Part shown: one piece after another, positions 1 to 7,211 of the stretch
Layout: each line of letters begins with the position of its first letter
Numbering within the stretch: the stretch's first letter is position 1
Assembly: GCA_002352055.1 (NCBI GenBank)
Contig: DEHS01000028.1
Coordinates: 2,966 to 13,990 of the forward strand
Reading direction: 5' to 3'
Source of the DNA: Legionellaceae bacterium UBA2794
Lineage (GTDB): Bacteria > Pseudomonadota > Gammaproteobacteria > Legionellales > Legionellaceae
Length of the DNA stretch: 11,025 nt
Translations under genes and position numbers: made by a program
Notes under the pieces: generated by a model
Seen by the model: only the letters and a program-made list of their open reading frames with translations
Database searches by the model: none
Told to the model about the DNA's origin: nothing

Positions 1-1061
1 GTTCCTTCAGCCAAACCATAACAGGGTAAAAACATTTCCCGCTTAAATCCGCAGGGTTCAAATTTAGTGCAAAATTCTTCAGCTATTTTGTTGCTAATTG
101 GTTCTGCACCATTTAAAAAAGACTGTACGGAACTCAAATTTATAGTAGCAAGTTGTTTTTCTGAAATTTTCCGATTACATAATGCATAAGCAAAATTCGG
201 AGCACTGGTGACAGTTCCTTGATAGCGATCGAGTGCTCGTAGCCAGGATATGGGATTCCGTAAAAAAGTCATAGGTGACATTATATACACTTGGCATTCG
301 GAAAAGATTGGATAAAGAATGCCACCAATTAATCCCATATCATGATAAGGAGGTAGCCATATGACTAATCGAGATTCAGGCGTTGCCGGATAAAACTGAT
401 TAATCAATTTGAAATTATGTAACAAATTAGAATGAGAAATCATGACCCCTTTAGGTTGCCCTGTCGATCCCGAGGTATATTGTAAAAAGGCAATTTCATT
501 GGGTTCAACCTGTACTTTTTGATATTCCCTGGCGGTATCCAGGTTCAATTTATTAGTATTAATCCAGAAAAATTTATCAAAATCCCATTGCGTAAGTTCT
601 TGGGTATTTTTAAAGTAATTGAGTAAATAGTTAACAAAATTAATGTTTTGTAACGCTTTTACGTATTTTAATTTCTCAATTTGATCGACAACCGTTTTGG
701 TTGAAAGTATGATTTTGGGTTCGGAATTTTTGATAACAGCCTGCAATTTATCAACTAATTTTTTATCAACTGGAGGATATACGGGAACCGCAATAACACC
801 GGCATAGAGACAGCCATAAAAAGCACAGATAAATTCAAGGCCCGGAGGATAAACTAATAATACCCTATCTCCTTTGTTGGTATGGCGTTGAATAATTGCA
901 GCGATGGCCTTTGATTTAATCATCAAGGAGTGATAGCTTAGCTTATCTTCTATATCCAGGGAGGTATTTAAGAAAAAGGTTTTGTCCTCATCCCCATATT
1001 GCTCGGCCCTCATGTCAAGTAACTCTATCATGTTGGTTGGAACTGCAGAATCTCCTGCCAT
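1..1061 (-). CDS. Fatty acyl-AMP ligase (AMP-binding enzyme), C-terminus cut by window edge
   Basis: This adenylate-forming enzyme would activate a fatty acid with ATP to acyl-AMP and, as FAAL-family members do, hand it to a carrier protein rather than to CoA. I translated 353 residues; the frame is open at base 1, so the C-terminal part is missing. Visible motifs are the P-loop TSGSTGQPKG (residues 196-205), PYHDMGLIGG (238-247), the AP-N-AY segment near 287-292, LNGAEPIS (316-323) and CYGLAEG (347-353). The YHDMGLIG form and the YAGVIAVPVYPP segment near 86-97 favour FAAL over ordinary acyl-CoA ligase. The deciding FAAL insertion and the C-terminal lysine domain cannot be fully judged here. 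The ATG at 1061 has a GGAG at 1068-1071, about 6 bases upstream. It follows the oxoamine synthase gene by 18 bases, which argues for co-transcription and a shared pathway in which this enzyme supplies the acyl chain. The family call is firm; FAAL versus FACL is fairly firm. Confidence 0.9.
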   Translation of the reverse strand, partial: MAGDSAVPTNMIELLDMRAEQYGDEDKTFFLNTSLDIEDKLSYHSLMIKSKAIAAIIQRHTNKGDRVLLVYPPGLEFICAFYGCLYAGVIAVPVYPPVDKKLVDKLQAVIKNSEPKIILSTKTVVDQIEKLKYVKALQNINFVNYLLNYFKNTQELTQWDFDKFFWINTNKLNLDTAREYQKVQVEPNEIAFLQYTSGSTGQPKGVMISHSNLLHNFKLINQFYPATPESRLVIWLPPYHDMGLIGGILYPIFSECQVYIMSPMTFLRNPISWLRALDRYQGTVTSAPNFAYALCNRKISEKQLATINLSSVQSFLNGAEPISNKIAEEFCTKFEPCGFKREMFLPCYGLAEG

Positions 1062-1079
1062 AATGTACTCCAAACAGAA

Positions 1080-2315
1080 TTAATAATTTAATTTAAGACG
1101 GTCACGCATGTTCTTGAATGCATTCAAAGTGATGCTCACATCCTCCATACTGTGCGCGGCTGTTGGCACTAAACGAAAAAGAGTTGTTCCTATAGGAACT
1201 ACGGGGGCGGTAACCGCTGTGACGAAAATATGATATTCATCGCGTAGCATATGCAGCATTTTAATAGTTAGATCCAACTCATCGCCTTTGATGTATACGG
1301 GAGTAATAGGGGCTTTAGTAACTCCTATATCGTAGCCCATATCTCTTAATCCATCCTGCAGTGCTGATGTTATATCCCACATGGCTTTTCGGCGTGCATG
1401 TCCGTCTTCAATTAAATCAGTCGCTTTATCTATGGCATCGATAAGAATCAGGGGATGGACTTTCGAATATATTGAGGGTCTGGCATTAAGACGTAAATAA
1501 TCAATGACTTCACGTGGGCCTGCGGTAAATCCGCCTATGGAAACAAACGCCTTGGCAAAAGTACTAAAATAAATATCTATTTCATCCTGCACATTAAAGT
1601 ATTCACCGGTTCCCTTGCCATTGGCACCGATAACGCCGAGACCATGAGCATCATCGACAAAAAGTCTTGCCTCGTACTTTTCTTTTAGCGCACAAATTTC
1701 AGGTAAATTGGCAAAATCTCCACGCATCCCAAATACACCTTCTGTAACAATCAGCACTCCCCCTTCATTTTCCTCGCGAGCAAGTTTGAGTTGACGCTCC
1801 AGATCACGCATATCATTGTGTTTAAATGGCTTAATCCTTACTCCAGAGCGGGCTTGGGCAAGCATGGCTCCATCAATCATGCAGGCATGAGAATATTGGT
1901 CAATGATAACTGTATCATTACGCCCAACTAATCCTGTGATAGCACCCATAACGCCTAAATAACCACTGATATATAGTGTGGCCTCTTCTTTATGACACAT
2001 ACGAGCCAATTTTTTTTCAAGATTAACATGAGCCGGAGTATTTCCAGACATCAAGCGGGCGCCCATAGGGCTGGTGGTACTCCATTGCTGCACTGATTTT
2101 AATGCGCTTTGTTTGATTTCTTCGTTTTGGGCAAGCCCAAGGTAATCATTAATGGTCCATACGATCATGTCCTGATCTTGAAACCGCATATGAGGCCCCG
2201 GGTTGCCCTGTAAAATGGGACTAAGGAGATAATTATCGTCACTTTCTGTATGTTGGGTGAAATTACCGCTTTTGGCATAACATTTATCAAAAATATCATG
2301 GGCATTGGAAGTCAT
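1080..2315 (-). CDS. PLP-dependent alpha-oxoamine synthase, serine palmitoyltransferase-like
   Basis: A 411-residue fold-type I PLP enzyme of the alpha-oxoamine synthase group (serine palmitoyltransferase, BioF, Kbl, ALA synthase). These enzymes decarboxylate an amino acid while condensing it with an acyl thioester, giving an alpha-amino ketone. Key residues are visible: H143 in YSHAC (expected to stack on PLP), D221 and H224 in DDAHG, and Schiff-base K255 in STFAKAF. The D-to-H spacing of 3 and H-to-K spacing of 31 match the D231/H234/K265 layout I recall for Sphingomonas serine palmitoyltransferase. The motifs INDYLGL (55-61), PMGARLMSG (83-91), TEGVFGMRG (191-199) and VPTAAHS (383-389) resemble soluble SPT-like proteins of Bacteroidetes more than BioF, and no other biotin gene is nearby. 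It is probably cytosolic; no signal peptide is seen. The fatty acyl-AMP ligase gene follows by 18 bases. The Shine-Dalgarno sequence is weak, only a GAG about 9 bases before the ATG. Family firm; the amino acid and acyl substrates are inferred. Confidence 0.92.
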   Translation of the reverse strand: MTSNAHDIFDKCYAKSGNFTQHTESDDNYLLSPILQGNPGPHMRFQDQDMIVWTINDYLGLAQNEEIKQSALKSVQQWSTTSPMGARLMSGNTPAHVNLEKKLARMCHKEEATLYISGYLGVMGAITGLVGRNDTVIIDQYSHACMIDGAMLAQARSGVRIKPFKHNDMRDLERQLKLAREENEGGVLIVTEGVFGMRGDFANLPEICALKEKYEARLFVDDAHGLGVIGANGKGTGEYFNVQDEIDIYFSTFAKAFVSIGGFTAGPREVIDYLRLNARPSIYSKVHPLILIDAIDKATDLIEDGHARRKAMWDITSALQDGLRDMGYDIGVTKAPITPVYIKGDELDLTIKMLHMLRDEYHIFVTAVTAPVVPIGTTLFRLVPTAAHSMEDVSITLNAFKNMRDRLKLNY

Positions 2316-2323
2316 TAATTAAT

Positions 2324-2334
2324 ACTCATTGAGT
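2324..2334. repeat. 11-bp palindrome ACTCA-T-TGAGT upstream of the oxoamine synthase gene
   Basis: A perfect 5-bp inverted repeat around one central base lies in the presumed leader of the oxoamine synthase gene, between the -10 box and the ATG. The sequence TACTCA recurs at 2341-2346, 18 bases from its copy at 2323-2328. This could be a repressor site or chance in AT-rich DNA. No protein is assigned. Confidence 0.3.
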
Positions 2335-2347
2335 TTTTATTACTCAA

Positions 2348-2353
2348 ATTATA
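2348..2353 (-). promoter_or_regulatory. Candidate -10 box for the oxoamine synthase / acyl-AMP ligase unit
   Basis: The minus strand reads TATAAT, a perfect -10 consensus. It would start transcription near 2341 with a leader of about 25 bases before the ATG at 2315. The best sequence at the -35 distance (CTGGAA) is poor, so the promoter may need an activator or may be fortuitous. It is the best candidate in the 255-base gap. Confidence 0.45.
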
Positions 2354-2428
2354 GGGCAAGATCGGTCTTTTTCCAGTTAATAAGTCGGATTGACTTCTTT
2401 TTAAGTTGTTATTCCAGATTTAGAAGAC

Positions 2429-2486
2429 TAAAGCCAACATTTAAGCCAAAGGCATTTATTAATAGAACAATAAATTATGGGCTTTA
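2429..2486. repeat. Nested inverted repeats in the gap after the 748-residue gene
   Basis: An outer pair TAAAGCC (2429-2435) and GGCTTTA (2480-2486) encloses an inner pair ATTTATT (2454-2460) and AATAAAT (2469-2475). The set lies about 85 bases past the stop of the 748-residue gene and could fold in the transcript. There is no T-run after it on the minus strand, so I do not call a terminator. Nothing else in 2316-2570 apart from the -10 box and the small palindrome looks functional. Confidence 0.25.
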
Positions 2487-2570
2487 ATTCTTATCTGTGT
2501 CGGTATAATTGAGCACTATAACCAATCTTGATAGGCCTGTTTAACAATAAGTACGAATTATAAGCAGTTA

Positions 2571-4817
2571 CTAAAATTTGATTGATTCATTAGCACGTTG
2601 GTCATTAGCTGTGATTATTTCGTTCCCGTTTAATGCAGTACATTTAGGGGTTATTTTGTATCCAGCCTTTTTGAAATAGGTTGTCGACCATAGAGGTCCT
2701 TTCTGCTGCTTAAAATCAATTGTATGGCCACTAACATTCAGCCAGTCTAAAAAAAGGTTTCCTTGGTGCAAAGATATAAAATTTTCATCATAGGCACTTT
2801 GAATTAGGACCAGTTGCTCATAATCAAAGAGGGAACAATTCATGCGGATGCATCTTTGTATGCCTTTAAAAAAATGAAATACGGCATATTTTTGTAATGC
2901 CTGGTATTGAGAGGCATTACGCAGATAGGTCATTAGATAATGAGGGGACATGAATAAAGTGCCTACAGCATCAAAAATGTCTGGCCATAATGCGTTATCT
3001 AATATAAATGTTATTAAATCGTGAGCATTTTTACCTGGTGGCAGGGAAATTGTTTTGTTATCAATGAAAAATCTTAGTGCTGCTAATTGTAACCGATGAG
3101 CATCAACTCCGTGAATAATACCAGGAGAAAAATAAGAACTTTCTTTGAATATACGTTTTTCCTTCGTCATTAATGTATAAACCCTTTCGGATGATATAAA
3201 ACCATAAAAACGAGGAACCCCTTCGGTACCGTCAGGCAGAGGTAAGTTGTAGCCCGCTTTGTTCTCAAGGTCAAGAAGTATGAGATGCAGGGCTTGATGC
3301 AATGATTTCTGTTCGGCCGGCAATTTAGTCCACCAGGAAAATCCTTCCCCATTAGGAAAACTCATGTCAAACATTTTTATTTTATTTTCAACGCAACTGG
3401 AGGGTAGCTCAGGCAGGTGACTGATTTTATTATCTAATTGATTATTTAAATAGTTAAAGAACGGTGCGAGCTTTAGTGCGGATGAAAATAGTTTATCAAT
3501 CTGATCTAGAGTGGTTTTATAAATTGTTTCTGGTGGCGTTATTTGGGAAACCTTTTGGACGAAAACATAACAGTCTTTTAAGTCGATGGCTGGATCGTTT
3601 TTAATTTCAAGCTCATTGGGGATTCTTGAGTTGATGCGAAGAATGGATTTAACTTTTTTAGATAATTTAATAAAGGGAGTTAAATGAGTGGTTCTACCAA
3701 TTCTGGGCGCGATAATGCTGGCTAGTTGAATTACTCCATGAAGCGTATATTCTAAAAATGTACGTTCATCATTCTGTCTTTTAACTTGAGGAATTTGTTT
3801 ATACTGTTGATTTATTAAATTCGTTATTTCATCCTCATTACAATTAAAATTTCGTTCAAAAAGTTTATTAACCACTAGAACTGCAATGTATCGGCACGCA
3901 AAAAAATCCTTTGCATCTTTTAATTTATAACGTGTCAAAATAAATTTATATTTTCTTTCAAGAGCAGCAAAGTCACCAGATGTTATACTGGAGAAAAAAG
4001 TGAAACTAATATCGGAATTATAAGAAAGACCCGTAAATTGAGCGATAGTATAATACTGCGAGGCTTTACCGACTTCATTTGCATCAAGTAAGGCAAGAAT
4101 ATGATTTTCTTGCTTATTAATTAATTCTTTATTGGCTTCCTCATTTTTAAATAAATATTTGTTTAAAAATGTAACAATAAAAGAATCAGTATAAAAAGCG
4201 TTAATTTCAGTATCGTTTTCTAATTTGCTTGCCGTTATAGCAATGAGTTTTTGAGGTGTTATAAATTCTGTTATATGATTTCTATTTGTATTTAAACCTA
4301 GTGCTAAGCCCGCAATGTTTATAGCTTCGCCTAGAATAATATGTGAACATCTAGAATCAAAAAGAATAAATCCATTATCTATTAATTGCAATAAAAGTAA
4401 AATTCCAACATCACTGCACAAAAGTTTAGACACGACGAGGGCATGGGATATTGAATTTTTAGTTTGATTATAAAAACTTAAGAAATTATTCATACGTCCG
4501 AAAATTTTCGGATCTATTTGTGGGTGATTTATTAAGAATTGAATTACTCTTTTCAAAAAAAATGGACTGTTTATTTTATTATCAAGAATTTTTAATTGCA
4601 TTAACTTCAGAAAGAATTCGGATACTTCAAATGGGGGTAGTGTAATTCTGACGGATAAAGTTGTAGACTCATACATTAATTTATTGAAACTGTCGTTTAA
4701 TTCTTGCAAGCTGTTTAATATTTGTTGCACATCTTCTGCTTCGGAACAATCTAGAATCAATTCGTATTCCAGATGAGACACCTTAGAAATATTAATATCA
4801 GTTACTAAATGAGGCAA
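2571..4817 (-). CDS. Orphan 748-residue protein, candidate secreted effector
   Basis: I do not recognise this protein. It is long, mostly helical in character, and has no signal peptide and no clear membrane segment, although 137-146 is a short leucine-rich stretch. It shows no catalytic motif I can name. The best candidate for a conserved domain is the C-terminal third, about 483-715, with FSWWTKLP (493-500), SPGIIHGVDAHRLQ (564-577) and ALWPDIFDAVG (609-619). The last residues, with E at 744, S at 745 and a hydrophobic I at -3, fit loosely with Dot/Icm export signals. The start is TTG: GAGAG lies 5 bases upstream, no stronger in-frame start exists before M48, and an extended -10 promoter sits just ahead. 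Six hand-counted 60-base lines of its 5' two-thirds (between 3841 and 4620) run from 17% to 35% G+C, well below its mnmG-parB neighbours, which suggests acquired DNA. The frame is intact. Gene reality is near certain; effector status is an inference from Legionella-like context. Confidence 0.88.
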   Translation of the reverse strand: MPHLVTDINISKVSHLEYELILDCSEAEDVQQILNSLQELNDSFNKLMYESTTLSVRITLPPFEVSEFFLKLMQLKILDNKINSPFFLKRVIQFLINHPQIDPKIFGRMNNFLSFYNQTKNSISHALVVSKLLCSDVGILLLLQLIDNGFILFDSRCSHIILGEAINIAGLALGLNTNRNHITEFITPQKLIAITASKLENDTEINAFYTDSFIVTFLNKYLFKNEEANKELINKQENHILALLDANEVGKASQYYTIAQFTGLSYNSDISFTFFSSITSGDFAALERKYKFILTRYKLKDAKDFFACRYIAVLVVNKLFERNFNCNEDEITNLINQQYKQIPQVKRQNDERTFLEYTLHGVIQLASIIAPRIGRTTHLTPFIKLSKKVKSILRINSRIPNELEIKNDPAIDLKDCYVFVQKVSQITPPETIYKTTLDQIDKLFSSALKLAPFFNYLNNQLDNKISHLPELPSSCVENKIKMFDMSFPNGEGFSWWTKLPAEQKSLHQALHLILLDLENKAGYNLPLPDGTEGVPRFYGFISSERVYTLMTKEKRIFKESSYFSPGIIHGVDAHRLQLAALRFFIDNKTISLPPGKNAHDLITFILDNALWPDIFDAVGTLFMSPHYLMTYLRNASQYQALQKYAVFHFFKGIQRCIRMNCSLFDYEQLVLIQSAYDENFISLHQGNLFLDWLNVSGHTIDFKQQKGPLWSTTYFKKAGYKITPKCTALNGNEIITANDQRANESIKF

Positions 4818-4846
4818 TGCAGCTCTCTTTTGTATAAAATGGCTAA

Positions 4847-4855
4847 ATTATATCA
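4847..4855 (-). promoter_or_regulatory. Extended -10 promoter for the 748-residue gene
   Basis: The minus strand reads TGATATAAT, a perfect extended -10 (TGn followed by TATAAT). The predicted start is near 4840, leaving a leader of about 23 bases with a GAGAG ribosome site before the TTG at 4817. The -35 region is only AT-rich, which is usual where the TGn element is present. It implies that the gene is transcribed separately from parB. Confidence 0.6.
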
Positions 4856-4897
4856 TAGAATTAAATAAAAAAATTAACTTACGGCTCTTTAATAACA

Positions 4898-4918
4898 TGA
4901 ATACCTAGTTGGTATTTA
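4898..4918 (-). terminator. Small hairpin after parB, possible weak terminator
   Basis: AATACC (4900-4905) and GGTATT (4911-4916) form a 6-bp stem with a 5-base loop, extendable by a G-T and a T-A pair. It lies about 17 bases past the parB stop. The minus strand after it is AT-rich, but the only real T-run (7 T near 4867-4873) is about 25 bases further on. The fit to an intrinsic terminator is therefore poor. Confidence 0.3.
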
Positions 4919-4934
4919 CAGCTTTGACCGGATC

Positions 4935-5798
4935 TTAACTCATTAATTGTGAGATTATTTTTTCTAATATTTCCCTATTATTATAATGAATGACTAGGGA
5001 GCCTTTATTTCCTTTACCAGCTTTCAGCGAAACCTGCGTTTTTAAGTGATGAGTTAGGGTAGCTAATGTTTCTTGAGATACTGGACTTGATGTTTCAGCA
5101 GGAGGAGGGCTCATATTGCCTGATTTAATACGATCAACTATTTTTTCAGTTTCACGAACTGATAAATTTTTCGCAATAATTAATTGTGCTACCTGATTTT
5201 GCTGTTCTTCATCCAAGACTAATAAGGCGCGAGCATGGCCCATATCCAGATCACCGTGTTCCAGTAGTTTTTTAACAGCAGGGGACAGTGAGAGTAAGCG
5301 AAGAAAATTACTCACAGCGGTTCTGGATTTACATAACAAATCAGCGACCTGTTGATGGGTTAATGCAAATTCACTGGTTAATCGAAACATGGCTCGGGCT
5401 TGATCCATTGCATTGAGATCTTCACGTTGCAGGTTTTCAACCAAAGCCATGGCCATGGCGGTTTCATCGTCTACCTGTTTTAGAATTACTGGAACTTCCG
5501 TAAGTCCTGCAAGTTGACTGGCACGCCAGCGCCTTTCCCCAGCGATAATTTCATAGCTGCCGTGAGATAATTCTCGAACTAATATAGGTTGTAATAAGCC
5601 TTGCTTTTGAATGGATTGGGCAAGTTCGGCCAGAGGAGCCTCTTCCATTTCACCGCGAGGTTGATATTTGCCAGGCTGCAAACAGCTAACCGCTAATTTC
5701 AAATGTTCGGTTTGCGGTTTATCATTAAGTAATGTACTGCCTGATTGACTTAACAAGGCGGATAAATTACGTCCTAAACCACTGCGCTTTACTGTCAT
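4935..5798 (-). CDS. parB: ParB, chromosome partition protein and CTP-dependent DNA clamp
   Basis: ParB (Spo0J family, 287 residues) binds parS sites, spreads as a CTP-switched sliding clamp and works with ParA to segregate the chromosome origin. The N-terminal basic peptide KRSGLGRNLSALL (4-16) matches the segment that stimulates ParA ATPase. The CTP-binding boxes are present: PGKYQPR (42-48), GERRWRA (87-93) and ENLQRED (121-127). The parS-binding helix-turn-helix lies near 147-170 (THQQVADLL...SRTAVSNFLRL). A proline- and serine-rich linker (about 228-242) leads to the dimerisation domain (about 245-287). Length and domain order are normal. The ATG at 5798 has GGGG 6 bases upstream and begins 13 bases after the parA stop. 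I found no consensus parS in the window, so the sites must lie elsewhere. Confidence 0.97.
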   Translation of the reverse strand: MTVKRSGLGRNLSALLSQSGSTLLNDKPQTEHLKLAVSCLQPGKYQPRGEMEEAPLAELAQSIQKQGLLQPILVRELSHGSYEIIAGERRWRASQLAGLTEVPVILKQVDDETAMAMALVENLQREDLNAMDQARAMFRLTSEFALTHQQVADLLCKSRTAVSNFLRLLSLSPAVKKLLEHGDLDMGHARALLVLDEEQQNQVAQLIIAKNLSVRETEKIVDRIKSGNMSPPPAETSSPVSQETLATLTHHLKTQVSLKAGKGNKGSLVIHYNNREILEKIISQLMS

Positions 5799-5811
5799 GA
5801 ATTACCCCACA

Positions 5812-6582
5812 TTAACCTGCTATGGTTTGTTTACTGATTACTTCGGAAGCCAACACCATATAAGCTGCAGCACCGGGAGATGTTTTATCATAATGCAAGG
5901 CAGGCAATCCATGGCTCGGAGCTTCAGCCAGTCTGACATTGCGTGGTATTACCGTGCGATACACTTTAGCAGGAAAGTGCTCTAATAATTGTTTGGATAC
6001 CTCGGCACATAATCGATTGCGCGCATCGTACATGGTACGCAGCACTCCTTCAATATGGAGACGAGGATTCACTGATGATTTTACCTGTTCAATCGTTGAT
6101 AATAAAGCTGCCAGTCCTTCCAATGCGTAATATTCGCATTGCATCGGGATCAACACAGAATCGGCTGCGACGAACGCATTTATAGTCAGGGTATTCAGTG
6201 CCGGTGGGCAATCGATAAGAATAAAATCATAACGGCTTTGTAAGGGCTGCAATGCCTTAAATAAAAAGGTTTCGCGATGATTTTGCTCCATTAAACTGAC
6301 TTCCGCCACGGTTAAATCCCCATTACCGGGAATCAAATCATAGCCACAAGCTGTTGCAAGGCACGCTTGCTCAGCCGTACAATCACGTAATAATACATCG
6401 TTAGTGGTATGAACCAGTTCATTTTTGTCCACCCCGCTACCCATGGTCGCATTTCCCTGGGGATCCAGATCGATTAAGAGAACCTGTTGGCGATTAATAG
6501 CCAAAGAAGCAGCCAAATTGATAGTTGTTGTTGTTTTGCCTACGCCGCCTTTTTGATTGGCAATGGCTATGACTTTCGCCAT
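5812..6582 (-). CDS. parA: ParA/Soj, chromosome partition ATPase
   Basis: ParA is a Walker-type ATPase that binds DNA non-specifically as an ATP dimer and drives movement of ParB-parS complexes. I choose the ATG at 6582 (256 residues) rather than one 12 codons upstream. The protein then begins MAKVIAIANQKGG, the usual Soj start; AAGGA lies about 7 bases upstream; and the longer version would overlap rsmG by 34 bases. Visible motifs are deviant Walker A KGGVGKTT (11-18, with the signature lysine K11), A' DLDPQGN (38-44) and Walker B FILIDCPP (120-127). The IPRNVRLAEAPSHG segment (212-225) is typical of chromosomal ParA. No N-terminal DNA-binding domain is present, as expected for a Soj-type rather than a P1-plasmid-type protein. 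It starts 2 bases after the rsmG stop and is co-transcribed with it and parB. Confidence 0.97.
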   Translation of the reverse strand: MAKVIAIANQKGGVGKTTTTINLAASLAINRQQVLLIDLDPQGNATMGSGVDKNELVHTTNDVLLRDCTAEQACLATACGYDLIPGNGDLTVAEVSLMEQNHRETFLFKALQPLQSRYDFILIDCPPALNTLTINAFVAADSVLIPMQCEYYALEGLAALLSTIEQVKSSVNPRLHIEGVLRTMYDARNRLCAEVSKQLLEHFPAKVYRTVIPRNVRLAEAPSHGLPALHYDKTSPGAAAYMVLASEVISKQTIAG

Positions 6583-6584
6583 AA

Positions 6585-7211
6585 TTATTCCTTGGTTGTA
6601 TTGTCTATGAGGATGCAACAGCGCTCGCCATCGTTACCTGCAAATGTATAAGGTTCCACTCGGTATTGATAATTTATCGTTGCTAGTTCCGTATCAGGTA
6701 AACGCCCTTTCATTGCGAGCCATAATCCATTGGTCTTAATCAGGTGTTGCGTCCAGTGGATCATCTGTTCAAGACTACTAAATGCCCGGCTTATTACTGT
6801 ATCAAAACCTTGAGTCGGGTGGTAGTTCTCGACCCGAAATTGTACAACTTCCAGATTTTTTAAGTCAAGTTGCCGTTTCACTTCATTGAGAAAACGTGTT
6901 TTCTTACCATTGCTGTCTAATAAAACAAAATGCGTGTCAGGCAGCGCTATGGCGAGTGGAATTCCTGGTAATCCTGCACCGGTTCCCACATCAAGGATTC
7001 GTTTTCCTTGTAGCCAGGGTAAAATTGCAAGACTATCCAGAATATGTTTGCTGACCATAGACTCCAAATCGCGAACTGCGGTCAGATTATAAGTGCCATT
7101 CCACTTTTTAAGAAGCAATAAATAAGTGAATAAAGCATCCCCCAGAGCATTCAGGTTAAATTGCTCAAGTCCCTCATCCAATATTTTTCTAACGTTTATT
7201 GGATCATTCAT
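6585..7211 (-). CDS. rsmG: RsmG, 16S rRNA (guanine-527 N7) methyltransferase
   Basis: RsmG (GidB) uses S-adenosylmethionine to methylate N7 of G527 in 16S rRNA; loss of the family enzyme is known to give low-level streptomycin resistance. At 208 residues it has the normal length. The SAM-binding loop LDVGTGAGLPGIPLA spans 73-87. The family motif LLDSNGKKTRFL lies at 97-108, ISRAFSSL at 140-147 and MKGR at 167-170. The helical N-terminal part includes KWNGTYNLTA (36-45), also typical. The ATG at 7211 overlaps the mnmG stop in an ATGA arrangement, so translation is probably coupled. An overlapping out-of-frame ATG three bases on is not used. Its own stop lies 2 bases before the parA start. Confidence 0.97.
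   Translation of the reverse strand: MNDPINVRKILDEGLEQFNLNALGDALFTYLLLLKKWNGTYNLTAVRDLESMVSKHILDSLAILPWLQGKRILDVGTGAGLPGIPLAIALPDTHFVLLDSNGKKTRFLNEVKRQLDLKNLEVVQFRVENYHPTQGFDTVISRAFSSLEQMIHWTQHLIKTNGLWLAMKGRLPDTELATINYQYRVEPYTFAGNDGERCCILIDNTTKE

Noticed and set aside
1506..1521. Possible parS around CACGTG
   Set aside because: Only the CACGTG core and a few flanking bases match the parS consensus, and it lies within conserved oxoamine synthase codons.
2504..2509. Plus-strand TATAAT in the gap upstream of the oxoamine synthase gene
   Set aside because: No convincing -35 and no plus-strand gene downstream; probably chance in AT-rich DNA.
4856..4880. PmrA-like pair of TTAA half-sites upstream of the 748-residue gene
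   Set aside because: The half-sites start 13 bases apart rather than the 11 of the PmrA box I recall, and the region is simply AT-rich.
5797..6130. Short plus-strand frames of about 60 codons across parA and parB
   Set aside because: They lie opposite strongly conserved parA coding sequence, lack ribosome sites and encode nothing recognisable.
6583..6618. Longer ParA with 12 extra N-terminal residues
   Set aside because: It would overlap rsmG by 34 bases and add sequence absent from the Soj family; the ATG at 6582 has its own AAGGA.
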